Source: Rhytidiadelphus loreus (taxonomy: Eukaryota; Streptophyta; Bryopsida; Hypnales; Hylocomiaceae). From it: a DNA stretch of 64,000 nucleotides. Shown here piece by piece: positions 24,691 to 39,606 of the stretch. The notes below the pieces were generated by a model, which saw only the letters and a list, made by a program, of their open reading frames with translations, ran no database searches and was not told the DNA's origin. Location of the stretch: contig OX344761.1 of NCBI GenBank assembly GCA_947034895.1, positions 74,027,839 through 74,091,838 of the forward strand, read 5' to 3'. The first letter of the stretch is position 1; every line of letters starts with the position of its first letter. Position numbers and translations under genes: made by a program.

Positions 24691-25043
24691 AAGTTGCTTT
24701 ATCTATTAGTGCAAATATGGAAGCATATTTATAGTAACAAAGGCACCAATGTTGTGGTTGTTATAGTCACTTTTGGGTGCATAGTGACACTTCTGTCATT
24801 ATGCACTCAAAATTTAATTAATTAATTTAAAACTCCCCTCCAGACCCCCCTAGGTTAAATTTTTTTTAATTAAAATTAATTTCTTAATTTTTCATCCCCC
24901 TCCCCCTACTTGTAATTTTTTGAATGAGGTTAGCATGATAAACAATATGGGACAATGAAAATTTCATATCATGTATCTGTATATCGTATATCATATCTAT
25001 ATCCATATTTTGGTACCATATCTGTACCGTATTTGTATCATGT

Positions 25044-28000
25044 CACTACTGGAGGATGCTTCAAAATCAAGAATGAACCAACACATGCTTGTTGGCAGCA
25101 ACAGGGAATGGGGTTTACGTTTGGAAACTTCATTTCCAGAGTAGATGAAGACATTTTTTGTTGGTTTTCATGTTCTGAGTTTTCATGACAATTATTGCTG
25201 CCATTATGACAACAATCATAATTCTTGTGAAAAAAATTAAATTTGAACGTATTTTTGGTTTATAAAACAAATGCACATTTTCATACACTTATGCTTATTG
25301 CCTAATAAAAGATACAAAACAAATGCATCACGTAGAAATTGTACGTCGATGGAGGGCCTGAACATTTTTAAAATTAAAATTTCGTTCTGTACATGAAGTA
25401 TTTGGAGTACATCTTCTATTGACAACTGCAACTATTCTATATAATAGAGAAACTAATTCTATTGAAAAGTTGTTGCAGAACAATGCAGGCAATTTCCGGA
25501 CTTGCTTTCTCCATGGGCTAATTGACATCATGTCATACTCTTCTGTTGTGATGACTACTTTTTTCCACAGTTCCTCCATTGGTAGAGCTTACACATATTC
25601 CAGAAGTTATTGGTTCACCACAATCTGCACTTCACATACGCGTTGCTGTGCATCTGCGATTGATACGTTGTTACACCATTTTCGTAAGATTTCATGTACA
25701 ATACAGAGACAATGACCACAATTTTGGGCTACCTTCATGCCGAACGTAAATTGAAATATGCTTTCAGCATGTACAAAGGAAGAACCTGCAATACAGTTCG
25801 ATATCTACTGAGGTTGCTCACATTGAAGAATATGCCATGGTCTTCTTCAACAACGACCTCTCCAAGATATTCAAAGAATGCGACCTACTTCAATGACTAG
25901 TGTCACCATCGCTATGCAATTTGTAACTTGTACAATCAAAAATTGTCCGTATCATAATGCAAAGGCTTACATCTACAATCCCTGATCTTTCCCGTCCTCC
26001 TCATGTAGCAGCTTGTCCAACCTTGTCAACACTAGAAGAAAACTGTGTTGAAAATCACAGTTTTGCGTGGGCTGAAATTTGTTGAAACCCACGTTTCTAA
26101 CACAAAAATCTATGTTAAAAATGCATTCCAACACAGATTTTTGCATTAGAAACGTAGGTTTCAACAAAATTCAGCCCACACAAAACTGCAAGTTCCAACG
26201 CAGTTTTCTTCTAGTGCAAGCACTATACAACGTGTTCTACCTCTGCAAACAGTGTTGTTTGCATTTGACTTATTGTTGTGCCTAGAAGACCACCGTGGCA
26301 CCGCTTCATGAATGGACTTCATAAGAATACATACTATCATTTCTGAAATGATCTCAAGAACTTCTTACCTCACTGAAAGTATTGAACTGCCGATCTTCCA
26401 AAAGCACTAAGACATTACAAAACAAGAAAGTGCGATGCCATCGCTACTGCAAATAATCATCGTCCTTCATAACTTCTATCAGATGCCACGACTTCTAGCA
26501 ATTCAAAATTAGCATGTCGTCATTGTTGAATCCATTCCCCCCTGCAGATCCAGAAACTTATATGAGAAGTCATATCATGTCCTCCATCGACACAACAACC
26601 TCCACAGTTTACAGTTTCATCATTGGAACTTTTATCTACTTGAGAACTTGCATTCCCTAGCATGTATAACAGACGTGTTGTAAAACTTATGCTTTGCATG
26701 CATTAAAATGTCCAAAAAGCAGAACAAAAAACATATGAAAAGTGCACCTCCGTCTTCCACAAATTTAAATACCTTTCCAATGTCATTGTTGATAAAGCTG
26801 GTACCTTCATCTTTGTGTTGCTCACAGTGGACATGCACTTGATCAATTTCATGATTGAACATTTCAATGACATCATGTGCAGAATGTGATACGAACCACT
26901 TCCACAAATGACGATCAATAAGTTCCTCACCTATGAGTGCACGTTGCATAGATGCTAGTTCCTACAATGCTTCATACAATCTTTTCTATATTGCTAATAC
27001 ATTCTACCTTGTCCTGTGTAGGCTTTAGCTTTCTAGCATGTTTTGCTAACAATGTCGACTTTCATACACATGCATTTCGTATAATATTACATTTGAAGTG
27101 CTTCGTCACATTAACAAACTAAACCCATTCAATTAAAACAACAACACAATGAACATAGTATCATCAATTCAGAGATATAAAATTGTGATACAGATGCCAT
27201 GATTCACATGTTGTCTACATAGTATCATACAAGGTAACCTACATGACAGAATTGGAACTTGAATTCATTTTCAAACCATTTCTCAGTATATGAGCACACA
27301 TGGCATGCAACATGGACGTTTTGAACTTTGACTTTAGAATGCATGATTCCTTTCTCTACAAGCCGACATATACTCATGCATTAGAATGAAGACTATGTCA
27401 CGGGAACATGAAAAGTAGTACTACAGAAAAACTTGACAACTTCTTATTCTCCAAAATTGACGAACCTATACTTGCATCCAACATTATGAAGTACAAAAAA
27501 TTTGCCTTTAGCCCAATGGACACAAAAAATTGACTGAGAAGACTCACTTGTACAGTTGCTTCCATAGCATGGTTGCTACAATTTCGACTTCTGCACGACC
27601 TCAGCGGCACTGAACTACTTCTTTTCAGTAGACTTGTGCCTCCATTTCTGTTCACACAACAACTGTAACTGTCATCATCAGTTGCTAACCAATTCCTTGC
27701 TTGTGTCAACAATGTTCTTCATTAGTATGTTCTGCAATGCAATTTTACAAACGACTACTTTTTACCGTCTATGAACTCCAACCATACTATTGTAGAACAC
27801 AAAAGTTGGCCATCATCACACTATTTCATTGATTGCAAAGGGTCCTTTTGGGATTTATACACTAACTAATCTAACGTCTTCTAAACTCTGCATATCGCGA
27901 CAAATCCTACAATCCACCTTTGTTTTGACCACCGCTATCTTCTTTCGCCTGATGTATAGACACATTGAATGTTTAGCCCAATAGAATCGCTCGTGATTAA

Positions 28001-28129
28001 CTTCCAAAATTGCATGTCTTCTTGCTTGAACTTCTTAGAAAATAATTCCACAACGATGTCATATAACCCTTGCAATTATTTCCCACCTTTTTTTAAAACT
28101 TCATGACTGTAATGGTCAACAATACTTCG
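25044..28129. other. CACTA 3'-side subterminal region, no gene seen
   Basis: About 3 kb downstream of the transposase stop codon. Open frames here (up to 105 codons) lack recognisable domains. It holds one CACTA-type MITE at 26,030-26,216. Large CACTA elements commonly have long subterminal regions. Confidence 0.45.
26030..26216. mobile_element. CACTA-type foldback MITE (187 bp)
   Basis: Ends CACTAGAAGAAAACTG and CAGTTTTCTTCTAGTG with the 3-bp duplication CAA (26,027-26,029 and 26,217-26,219). The two arms are nearly complementary to the centre. It has no coding capacity and is inserted in the larger CACTA element. Confidence 0.9.
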
Positions 28130-31100
28130 TCAATTCGAGTCTGATGAATCTTCTAAATTGCAGTAAAAGAACTCATCCTCCTGGACTTCTTCGGAGATTC
28201 TGAACAAGTTTTCTGTATATACTTCCGTCCTTGACTGAGGGCGGTTTCTTATGTCCTCCGATATGATTTGAGGAGGACGTAGCCCTTCATACTCGTCATC
28301 CCTTCTTCTTGAAAACATCTGCAAAAACTCTATTTCCTCCGTGAAGTTATCCACTCGCCTCCCTCTCACCTCTCGTCGCAAAACCACTCTCCAACCTGGC
28401 GCTTCGGTGGCATCGCTGAAAAACACCTGTTGACAGTGTCTCGGAAATACAAATGATTCTTTCCCGAACCGCTCACACGATTCAAAATTTGCGAGTGTGA
28501 ATCCCCACTTGTCTTGTTTGACGGTTGCATGTGCTCCCCGGTAGTTTGTCCTCACCCACCTACACACAAAAACAACAACGCACGTGCGTCTGTAATCGAG
28601 CTCCACTATCTCTTCCAATTCGCCTATGTACTCAACATTTGCTTCGACAATGTTCCAATCACGTGCACTTGAACGCCATGGTCTACTGAACGTGGCCGCC
28701 ACGCCGGAGTCTTGGGTCTGTAACCCCCTTTCATAACTTGCCACTCGGAATTGATAACCAAATGCCCACATACTCCTAAATTTTTTGCACTCGAATTTTG
28801 GTGGAATAGACACGTCCTTCACAATGTCCTCAACTTCCAATCCTGCTTATGCTGTTGATTGGACATCATCCTCAAACCATTTTGAAAATGAAGAGAATTC
28901 AATTAAATGTTCCGGGAATGCTGCCCCCCTTCGGTTATGTCTATGTGGGTGATGTTGACGCCACAATCTCCTCTACTCCTCTCTGTTTGCCTTTAATAGT
29001 TTGTATCTCCTGCATCATCAACTACATGACATTAATCCACTTAGAAAATGAAGATGATTGCTAGTGTTTCATTTTCTATCCTCCAAGATTCCCAATGAAC
29101 ATTGACTTCCAATGAAACTCGTACTCTATAGTATTGTCATGACGTTCCATTAATTACTTTATGCATTCTATTCTGCCCTTGTACACAGAGAATTTTTTCA
29201 TTAAAAAAATTGAAATATTAGCAAAAGAATTTGAATGTATTACTAAAAAAACTACAAAAAGATAAAAAAATTTGCAACATTATAGACACCTATGATATTG
29301 CTGTCTACACAAGCTTCTGCTGCCCAAGTGCTTCGTGCATTTCAGCGTACTGAGGACCGAATGGCCACATGCACACATCCTTCAGTTTTTAATGTTTGTC
29401 AACAGTTACCACCAGAAATGACCTTATGCACTTCCGATTGTATAACACTGCATACACTTCTGAGATTATTCCTACTTAATGTACCTAATTTGAGAACTTG
29501 AACATATAGTTGGTGCAACAAAATTCTTAGTAGTGGACTATTTGTACCTGGGACAATAGATTGTGTTGTTTTTCTTGAGATTGTGTACTTCTCACAATGT
29601 AGAGTTCTTTGTAGGATTAAAATGACGACACATTTCCATCTTCTCCGCTTAAAAGTGTCATTCTTCCAGGGTTTTTTTTTTAACAAGTGCCTATTCATTT
29701 TCATTGACTTCTTTAATTATTCTCTTGTGGATGAACTAAATTTGTTCTGCGAGTCATTCATTCTTTTATAAAAATCCAAACAAACTAATACATTATCCAT
29801 GCACAAATTGCTTACTCGCGATGGTTTTCGCAGTAACCAGACGTCTCAATGATGAAATTGTGAAATAGCTCCCTCCGTTGCTCTGATAGAGTCGTCATAA
29901 TTCCGTGGCCTTCTAATACTTTGTCTATCATTGTAGGCTCCTCTTCGCAGTCCCAAACTCTAGTGCGTGTTGGAGTATAATTCTGCATGTATTCAGTGAC
30001 ATAGCCTGTGGCCTCCTCAACTTCATAGCTTGCACACATACTACCTTCGGGTTTAGCCAAGTTCTTCACATAGCTTTTGAGTCCTTTATAGTAATGTTCA
30101 TATGGGTACATCCAACGACTGTGAACAGGACCACAAATAAAAAGTTCTTGTACAATATAATAGGGCAAATGCATAATTATCGTGAATGCTAATGGGGGCA
30201 GTACTTTCTCTAGTAATACCATTGTCTCAGCAACATCTCGCAGCAGTTGCTCTTTGGAGTCCTTGTTGATGACCTTCTCATAGACTCTTTGAAACACCCT
30301 ACTCAATCTAATAATGGCACATGCCAATTTTTGATTTTCAATATTCCGTACACATAGAGGAAGAATTTGTTGCATTATGATGTGGAAATCATGCGATTTG
30401 AGCCCTTGAAGCTTCATTTTCTCAACTCGTCGACGAAGATTGGAGACGTATCGGCTTGGTGTTTTGAGATCTCTTAGTGTCTGTAAGAATTTTTCTTTGT
30501 CTGCTCCCGAAAGTACATACTCGGCATGCGGCATGATCAACTTATTGCTCCCTGGGAATGTCTCTTGAAGCCAAAGATGCTCCCTTAGGCACCGACCTTC
30601 AAGATCTACCCGAACTGTTGTTGTATCGTTTTTTCCCAACAAATATTTCAATAAGCTTTCACATATATTCTTCTCACAATGCATCACATCTAGAGTGTGC
30701 CTGCAAGGAAGACCCTACAAACAGAAAGTTCAAGAACATCAGATAGAAGTTCAACTGTGTTCGAAATGCATGCACTATAGGATACTCCCCAAGTTCTATG
30801 AAGAAGGAGCACTAACAGAAAAACTTTGTTTCTAAAAATAACCTTGCTTTGACAATTTCAGTTCTACTTTGAACTAGCATTTTATGACCGTTAGCATGAT
30901 GGTACATCATCCAAATGTGTAATCTTACATTGAACAAAGGTTGCCCCTATGGAATTGCCTTTGTCATAATTTTATCCTTGGGAAAAAATACAATGACGTA
31001 CATTAGTTACTGTTGCTTCGGTGAGTATCAAGAAGGCCAAATTTGACAAACAATACATAGCGTACAAAAAACCTCCCATTCAACGCACGACAATGATTAT

Positions 31101-33474
31101 TTAGTATAAGACATTCTGATAGCAGAAGCGCAAATTTGGTAGTTTCTAAAAAATATTAAGCATATTTGCATGCCTTCTTTATTAATTTGCTAATTTCGCT
31201 TGTCAATGAGGAATGTCTGCACATACCGTTTACTAAATCTAAAGTAGACATACAATGCACTGATTGCATATGCACTGCATTTGGACAACTTACAGCAACA
31301 GTCTTCTCTACTCTCGTTCCACAGTGTAGACTGAAAGATGAATCATCTAAGCAAGTGCTACGTCTCCTCTATATATGATGATACATTTTGTAATTAGTTA
31401 CATGTTATTTATGGTACTCCCTAATTCATTTATTAACAGATAATAAAACCAGTGTCATCATCCTAAAACATAGTGCAAGTATGATTCCATAGTGAAAATT
31501 TGTAGATCGCTTCACCTAATACATGCTCCTATACACTCCTTTCAATCACAAAACATAAGCCCTCTATCATCATCCAAAAACATCCGCACAATTTCATACT
31601 TTAGTCATGCTTGACTTACCACCCAATACGGTAATCGAAAGAATATGCTAACTCGCTTTACTCCATGCTTCTTTAGAGGATCTTCTTCGGAGTCCTGCAC
31701 ACCACCTTGTTGAAGAAAGTGTTCTTGCTCTAAACCATTCGAGTAGATTTCCTACCCACTTTGACGTTGTGGAGCATCAACTCTTTCTGGCTGACCATTG
31801 AAAGCTCTCATAGCATTCCAAAATCGATGTGCGACATCTAGGAAACGGTGGGCACCGAGGTAAACCATCTTCTTCAAAGGTCCTGAGTATTCAGCAAATG
31901 TGTGTTTTCCACAAAGGGGGCACCCCTTATAGCCCTTAGTATGCTGGCTTGAAAGAAGTCCGTATGCTGGGAAATCGTGAACCATCCACATTAATTTAGC
32001 CCGAAGAATAAACTGCCTGTGCCCCACTGATTTTGACATATCCATTGCTGACACACCCTTCCATAGTTTCAACAAAATCTTCCACCAACGGCTCCAAATA
32101 AATGTCAATGACCTCTGCTGTTGGTGCTTGGGGACCGGGAATTAGAAGCACTAACTTGAGGAAAAAAGTTTTGCTTGTCATCCACGGTGGCAAATTGTAA
32201 ATAGCAACCAAAAATGGCCACATAGAGTGCTTCATTGATTGGTTGCTGTAGGGATTGACGCCATCACCTACAAGACCAATCCTCAAATTCGTAGCAATTG
32301 CAACAAAGTCTGGATATGTTTCATTGATGTATTTCCATTGCTCTCCATCCACAACTGATTTCATGAATGGCTCTTCACTCCTATTTTTTTGGTGGAACGT
32401 CATCATTTCAGCTACATGGGGGCACTTGAACATTCGCTTTAGCTACTCAATTATAGGGAAATACCTTCAGGAGCACCTTGCAGGGAATATTGTTGGATCC
32501 TTCGATGTACCTTGATTTTCCACAACCAGGATGGGGACATTTCACAAGGTTTGCCTTGTCTCCTCGGAAGTATACATGCCTATCAGGACAACAATGAATG
32601 GATTCATGCTTCAATCCTAACTTCAGAACCATTCATCTTGCCTCATAAGAAGTTCTTGGAAGATAGTTCGATTTAGGAAGCAAATCTTGAGAAAGGAACT
32701 TGAGCAACTCATCAAGAAATGTATATGGAATTGAGAACAATCTGCACATTGTCAGAAGAATTATGGCCACTTCCAAACGATTCAGTTTACAACCATCATA
32801 AATAGGCTCTTTGGACTCTTTGACCAACTCCTCATAATCTCGACCAAAGGTTCGAAAGTCCTCATCTTCTTCTCCTTCTCCTTCTTGACTTTGTTGTACC
32901 CCTTGCATACCCTCGTGCAAATTGTACACCCGTGCAAATGCATCCTCGACGGCGGCAGCAACATCAACTGAGGTTCTCTCCGGCCATACAAAGTCACTTG
33001 GTCTCCTTGGATCATCTTCCAATCCTTGGAAATATTGTTCACCATTCTGTAAACCTTCCTCTGTCGAATCTATGATACTATGGCCTTCCTCAGTCTGCCA
33101 CATGGATTCAACATCATGTCTATAAGCACCACTTCCATGTGGAAATTATAAAAAATCCTCAAAACAGTCACCAATCATCGTATGCAGAAAACATATATGT
33201 CACAAAGTTAAGGAAGGGCTACGGGAACTCTATGCATGTAAAAATGTGAAGACATACTACTAGGAAACCGAAAACTTTTACAGTTTACCAGTAGAGGATA
33301 TTGAAGATACGGATCTCGCCCGCACAGCCTATGATGCTGTGCAACTGTGTCCACTTTTAGAACTTGCGCTCCTTTGCAATCTTTACGTGCGCAAGGATAT
33401 TCTGCTAATCCTTGTCTACATACAATTGATCTCTCTATATGGTAAGCAGCGGACAGTCTACTCCTGGACGTCAT
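28130..33474 (-). pseudogene. Decayed CACTA TNP2-type transposase
   Basis: Pieces in order match plant En/Spm TNP2 transposases. The ATG-led exon from 33,474 has a Cys-rich transposase-associated domain (YPCARKDCKG). 33,103-32,447 carries the YDGCKLNRLE and LPRTSYEAR blocks. 32,433-31,750 is the Transposase_21 core (DGVNPYSNQSMKHSMWP; HDFPAYGLLS). 30,714-29,812 is DUF4218 (GLPCRHTLDVMHCEKN, after a TTTGTAG acceptor). 28,840-28,130 is DUF4216 (QDSGVAATF; ELEEIVELDY) and ends at TGA. Breaks: an in-frame TGA at 32,633-32,635 just after YEAR; a frame change with an added stop near 32,440; a second frame change near 32,065. 29,812 can be a splice donor (GA|GTAAGC) rather than an end. In active elements TNP2 is the catalytic protein; this copy should make no full-length product. 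Confidence 0.85.
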
Positions 33475-36400
33475 CTTCTATATCAACAAATGTACTCTGG
33501 GTAAATGAAGTTCTTTTTGTATGCATGCAAAAGTGCCGAGAGCAGTACCTGCTCCAACGGAATCACATGAGAAGCATTCCCAATGTGTGTATATGACGTT
33601 ACGACTTCCAGAAGTGAAAATCTAGAATGATATTCTTTGGCAGTATTATTGAATATTGACCATCAGTATTTTGAGATGGGAAATGTGAGCTACAAATATA
33701 CAATGCATGTCTCCTACTTTGAAATCAAAATTACTATTTATATAAAGCACGGCAAACTGCATTTTGTCATATGTATTGCAAAAGGTTCAGCCTAAGCATC
33801 ATTCATTCTTTCTCATTTTAAAATATTCTGTAAATTAAAACAAGTATTCAAAACTCAATGGTGAAGAGTCTATGGAATGACACGCACCTTAGCAGAGAAG
33901 GTTGCTTCTATGAATACGTCCTTACACTAAAATTATGTTGATATCACATACGTGATGTCACCCATTCATTGATTCACACACTTGTCGAACGCATTTACAT
34001 AGAACTTCAAGTTCAATGGATCATTGCAATTCACTGAAATTGAAATGCCAAGCTCTGCAGTGCTTTCCAATTGGAATATGAATGTTAGTACGAAGAACGT
34101 AAGCCACACATATGCATAATGCACTACTTTGATGAAATCATGAAAATGTGTCCGCCTACAATATCAAAGTTCAACTCTGTGCACCTCAATTCCCAAACTC
34201 TTCTGAAAATGAATGCATATGATGATATGAAGCTAGAAGATTATAGTCATTCCATTATTGTATCATTCACAGTAGTACGCTTCGCATACAACAACAACCA
34301 ATTCATAATACGTACATGCTAAAGGAAACTTCGAATTTATAGAGAACTGCATTTTACAATACCAATGTCAAGTGACTAACATTCATTGTTCATTACCATA
34401 ATATCAAACTGTACAGGGAAGTCCGTCAACTTCGTAACCCTTCTATGTACTACATCACCTGACATTAATCACATATGCCCATAATTTATATAAACAAGAA
34501 CATCCTACTCTTCTTTGAATACGCGGCTCCAACGTATGGGGCGGAAATATCTTTTACTAGACCACAGAACACAATCCCTTGCTCCATGCGGAGTAGCCAA
34601 AGCGACCCTTCCAATTGTCCACGTTTTGTAAGTGCATTTATTCCACTTTTTGTCGTTGTACTCCATTAGCCAATTGAGAATAACCTGGAGGACTTCATAT
34701 CCACGTCTATACTTTTTCATATTCATGGATTTTGTCTGGAATGCCACCTCATTTTAGCCAAAAATTGAATGTACACAATATAATTCATTAATCTTTTTAA
34801 ATTCCTGCAGAAGAATTACTATGACAGGAACTTGTTCAACTACAAAGGAAAAAGTAGGCAACAAGTACCTTCTTCGGAGAATTCCACCTACTTCTCTTCA
34901 TCATGACTCCACTTGAATGCAATTCTCTGTGTATGCATAGGTAGGGACACAAAAAGGAATGAGAATTAACAACGCAATGACACAAGCTATGACAATTCAA
35001 CATATTGGACACCCTTTCCATAGTGTTGTTGTACTTGTAGATATATATGTCTATGATTGTAACGATGTTCATTACAACAATGTCAAAATTAGAGATAGAT
35101 GTCAGAATTTCGACATCTGAAATTAGAAATAGATGTCTAAATTTTATATTCATGGACACTTGAAACTAGTGATTGTAGTTCGCAGGTAAGGACTTTAGTT
35201 GAAGAACTCATGTTTCTTTCACCATCTACATTACACTTCTTACTTCTTTGGGGCATAAAAGTTTCCCGATTGTACTCATAACACTGCTCCAATGGTAGTG
35301 CTGTCAACAAATAACAGTATTGCGAAGACCTACCACTGTTTTACTATAGAGATTTATAAGAAAAGTACTCTACAGAGGGCAATAGCTAACAAGGCTTCTA
35401 AAAATTGTGCATAGTGACAGCCGTAAATTCTGAAAAAATATAAGAAGCTTACTTGCATGAGATAAATTAGAAGAGAGCCACTACAGAAGTCATAGTACAT
35501 TCCATGTCTACGTACAAACCGAAGTCGTTACACACAGGAACTATGTGAAAGCACTAGCAAAATCAATGATGTCTTCGTGAAGATGGTAACTGTGCTTACT
35601 ATGTGGTCCAACTCACACACTATCAAAGACACATGTGCAAGCAAAATGGTAGTGTCTTCATACAGAAGAGAAACGACACTATGTACTGTGTCGACAAAAG
35701 AGACCTTGAAGTATTGCAACAATAGTGTTTGTCCACAGTTATTAATGAAACATAACAACAAGTACCATGTTGGTATTCCAGAGGGGCTCCATGACTAACT
35801 TCTACAGTCGCACACTCATTCCAAAATGACGAAGCTTCCATATTGCATTCATGCACTATTACGTACAACTAGAAGTCTATTTTGATTTGTTTTCGTGTAT
35901 ATGATGGCAGTAAAATCTTTTGTATACTGTAAACAATAGTTCAAGAGGAGCTAATCCTCTAAAACCGAGTTGCTACAAGATGTATACTAAAACTTGCACT
36001 TTCCATAAGCATTACAATAAGCTATGTACGGAGTGGGATGCCATAGCACAGTACACGATGTCCTCACATGGCGCGGGAAGAAAAATAAATTCAATACTAT
36101 GTATCAGATAACTAATACTACAATTGGAGAGAAGGGTTGTAAGGACATTGAGGACAACTACACAATATCATCATACCTAGTGCAAGATGTTGAACGTTGA
36201 ACTCCTTGTTCAATATGAACTGGCGCATTTGAAGACAGTCAATTGAAAAGATAGTATGACTAGCCTCTATAACCTGTTTGAAGGGGAAGAAACAAGAAGA
36301 GAGAGCGACAATTGCATATGCAGAATGTTAGACGTACCAGCACGTGCTAAACTCCTTCAGTACAAATTTTTTGCTTCCGTCATTCACTTGTGCGCAGAAT

Positions 36401-38136
36401 CCTGTAATGCACTATATTGGCGTCAAATACCATGCATTGCATTTGCAAGTAGAAGAAGATGGAACAATTACAATTGCAAGATACCACTAATTATAGTCGT
36501 AGTCTTTACTGTTCAAGCTTACCAATGATGATGATCAAGGAACCAATGAAGGCACTTGTTTCTGAACCTACTCAATATATAAGTGAGATGTCATGCAAAT
36601 GCTGAAATAAGTTTGACGTTCTACAACACATAATTTAGTTCACCTCCATACCGTAGAAATTCAACACACAGAACATACTTCAATAATTTGTAACCTTTTT
36701 AGTCATTAACACAAAGGACCATGCATTCCTACATGTGACATGTGCAAATGGAAGCAGTGAGAATGAAGACAGTGAGATTTCAAAATCCATTGCGATCTCT
36801 TAAATCTTGTACGAGTAGATAGCTAACTAACAAGTTGCATGTGAACACAGAAACAAAATCTAGCTGCAATCATTTGATAAGATGTCCTAAGATTGTAAGG
36901 ACAAAAATATCAGTGCTGATAAGAAATGTAAAGAACGGGAGGGATGTGTACCTTAATTTTTGTATGGAGAGACCGCCGTTGCTGTGCAGACGTTGAAACA
37001 ATATTGGCATTGCAAAGTGAGAAGTCATTGCACTTATGCAGGGGGAGAGACGGAGAGGTGAAGGGTAGCATAGGACTCTACAGTTGCATTGGCAATGTCG
37101 AGGCACACCTCCTCTAGGGTTGGACCTATTTTGTACAAAATGCCGACCTAGTTTCAAAGACGAACGTGGAAACTGATTGTCTCTCGTAGGATGGTAGAAT
37201 GGTAGAGGTAACTCCTTAGGAAATACAATGACAAATGATAGCAATGGATAATTAATTGTTGTATAGAAAGTTGTGCGGCTATAGAGAGTCTGAATAATTG
37301 CTTACCATTTTTTAAGTGCATTGTAATAGATTTGTGTACTTTACTCGGACAATGGCCGCCTAAAATGAGAGATAGAAGAAGTCGTGTCACCTTCCATTTT
37401 CACATAATAACTAGCGACGGCTTCCGCCGCCTCCAATTAATATTGCATAAACCTGTTGGCTTCTTCAATGTGGAGAGCTTCGTTGATGTAAAAACTTTCA
37501 GACGGTTGTCCATGCACGAAATTCCTATGAGCACATAGACCTACAGAGAGTAGATGCTTGATATTTTCCATATACATCAATGATTCAATGTGCGTCATAT
37601 ATTAAAAAAAAAAACATTTTGCAGCCTTCTTCATTTTCCACTATAATGACGGCAGAAAGGCTTTTCCATAAGGCACGACTCCACATGCAAAGGACTTCTT
37701 CAGCAGTGCTCGATGAAAACTTCCCTACAAGACGGCAAGCTTTATGTGTCCCCATTTGGTTGCTATACTGAATGCACTACCTCAAGTATGCAAGCTTCAA
37801 GTCTTATATTGTTTTCTATGTCTATTTGCATTGCAAATGTTTTCTTCTCTTGCTGATTTGTGGTTGTGCTAAATTGACGAACTGTAGGTACGACTTCCAA
37901 AAATACAACGCACTGTAGGACACAACTCCAGCTTTGAAGACTGGAAGACTACTCGATCACATTGACGCCTCTGACATGCAACAGTACCAACAACAATATA
38001 TGATGTTGGCACCAAACTAAATGAGGCCAAAGACAGGGGATGAAGTACTACCGAAGCAGTTCTTAGTTTGCTTGCAGAGTAAAAATATGGACAACCATCC
38101 AAAGTCATAGTTATTAGATAGTCAATCACGCAAAGT
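33475..38136. promoter_or_regulatory. Intergenic region between the two divergent CACTA genes
   Basis: About 4.7 kb between the starts of the TNP2-type and TNPA-like genes, presumably holding both promoters. No frame has a recognisable domain; the 124-codon frame at 36,870-37,244 and smaller ones look like chance. No transposon end was identified in it. Confidence 0.4.
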
Positions 38137-38876
38137 ATGCATGTGCGTCGCATTCGCCGGGAGGAGGTAGTACATAAAGAAGGGTCACAAAGTTCAGAAA
38201 AAGACGGAGATAGCATAGATGGAAGTGACTCAGACTATCGAATAAGCCTTACCAGCATTCCTTCACAAGTCGATGGAGAAGGTTCGGAGAGTGACAACGA
38301 CGATGCAAACGGTCACGACATTCAAGAGGACATAAGTGGATACAAATTTAATTTGAAAAGGTCAAAGGGTAACAGTATGGCGTACAGCAAAGACGTAGGT
38401 GGGAAGTACTGTGGAAAAGGTAGTGCGAAGGAGTCAATCAAAATAACGTCAACGGAGGAAGTAGTAGCAGATCGGTACACACTGAATTCAGAGGTAAGAC
38501 TTATTTTTTCACTTTGTCCATATCAACTGGAACTTTGGAAGCATCGCTTGCATGTACTACTGCTGGATACTTGTGTCCCATATTTGAGGGCCTTTCTGCG
38601 TAGAATGCAGAAAAAGAGATTTGATTTGTGACGTACTCAAACATCTTAGCACGACATTTTCTGTCATTCTCTAACGTAAATAATTATTTAGCTGGAAGCC
38701 TTTCAATCTGGTTCATTGCAACAAGAAGGCCATCACTTACTGGTGGCATGTTCTAGTTTGTATGTAACTTCCCCTGTTTAGTATACATGGTTGCCTTAGT
38801 CACTGTTATAAAGGGTTGTTCAAACGTGAATGGTATTCCAACATTCTTAAGTGCAACAAGTATTGCTCGTTGGCTT

Positions 38877-39048
38877 CACTAGTAGAAACCTGTGTTGTAG
38901 TCAACAAAATCCAGATGACATTTATGTTGACTGCAACACAGTGTTCAAAAATTTGCGTTTCAATGAACGCGAATTTTTGAAAACTGTGTTGCAGTCAGCA
39001 TAAATGTCATCTGGATTTTGTTGACTGCAACACAGGTTTCTTCTAGTG
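38877..39048. mobile_element. CACTA-type foldback MITE (172 bp)
   Basis: Ends CACTAGTAGAAACCTGTG and CACAGGTTTCTTCTAGTG, with the 3-bp duplication CTT (38,874-38,876 and 39,049-39,051). The arms are almost perfectly complementary around a central AAAATTTGCG/CGCGAATTTTT region. It lies in intron 1 of the TNPA-like gene. Confidence 0.9.
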
Positions 39049-39606
39049 CTTGGACTCACTATTTGGGGGGGATGCTTGTTGCATGAAGTTGGACAGATGC
39101 TGTCCATATTGCGAGTAGGGATTTTTTTCTAGTCATACTGGGAATGAAATTTCATTAAGAAACTGTGCCTTGTCGTAATTTCTGTCTTACAGAATGCATT
39201 AGTAATAATAGTAAGTGAAAGCATTTGGCGAACAAAAATGAAAACCTAGAATGAAGCTTGTGACAAGATGGGTTGCGTTATATTTGACATAGTTAGTGAT
39301 TTATGGAGAGGTTTGTCAATGTTAAGGAATATGGTTGATGTCGGCATTGTCATATGTCATTTGCTTCAGAAATGTATGATTTTCTTTTTATGCCTGTGTC
39401 CACAACAAAGACATCATGAGTGGTTGTACAATTTCAATGCTTTGAAAACAAGCACGAGTTTTGCATTTTGCAGTGCAAGTAGAAGTTTTCATGAAGTTTT
39501 GATGTCCGCTTGTATCTGTAGAATGACATCCCAAAGGCAGGTATGAAGTGCTTTGTATAGTGTATGAAAATAGTTGAAAATTTGTGATGTCATATGCAAT
39601 GTTATT

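Noticed and set aside
36870..37244. Possible gene between the two CACTA genes
   Set aside because: 124-codon minus frame without a recognisable domain, splice support or codon signal.
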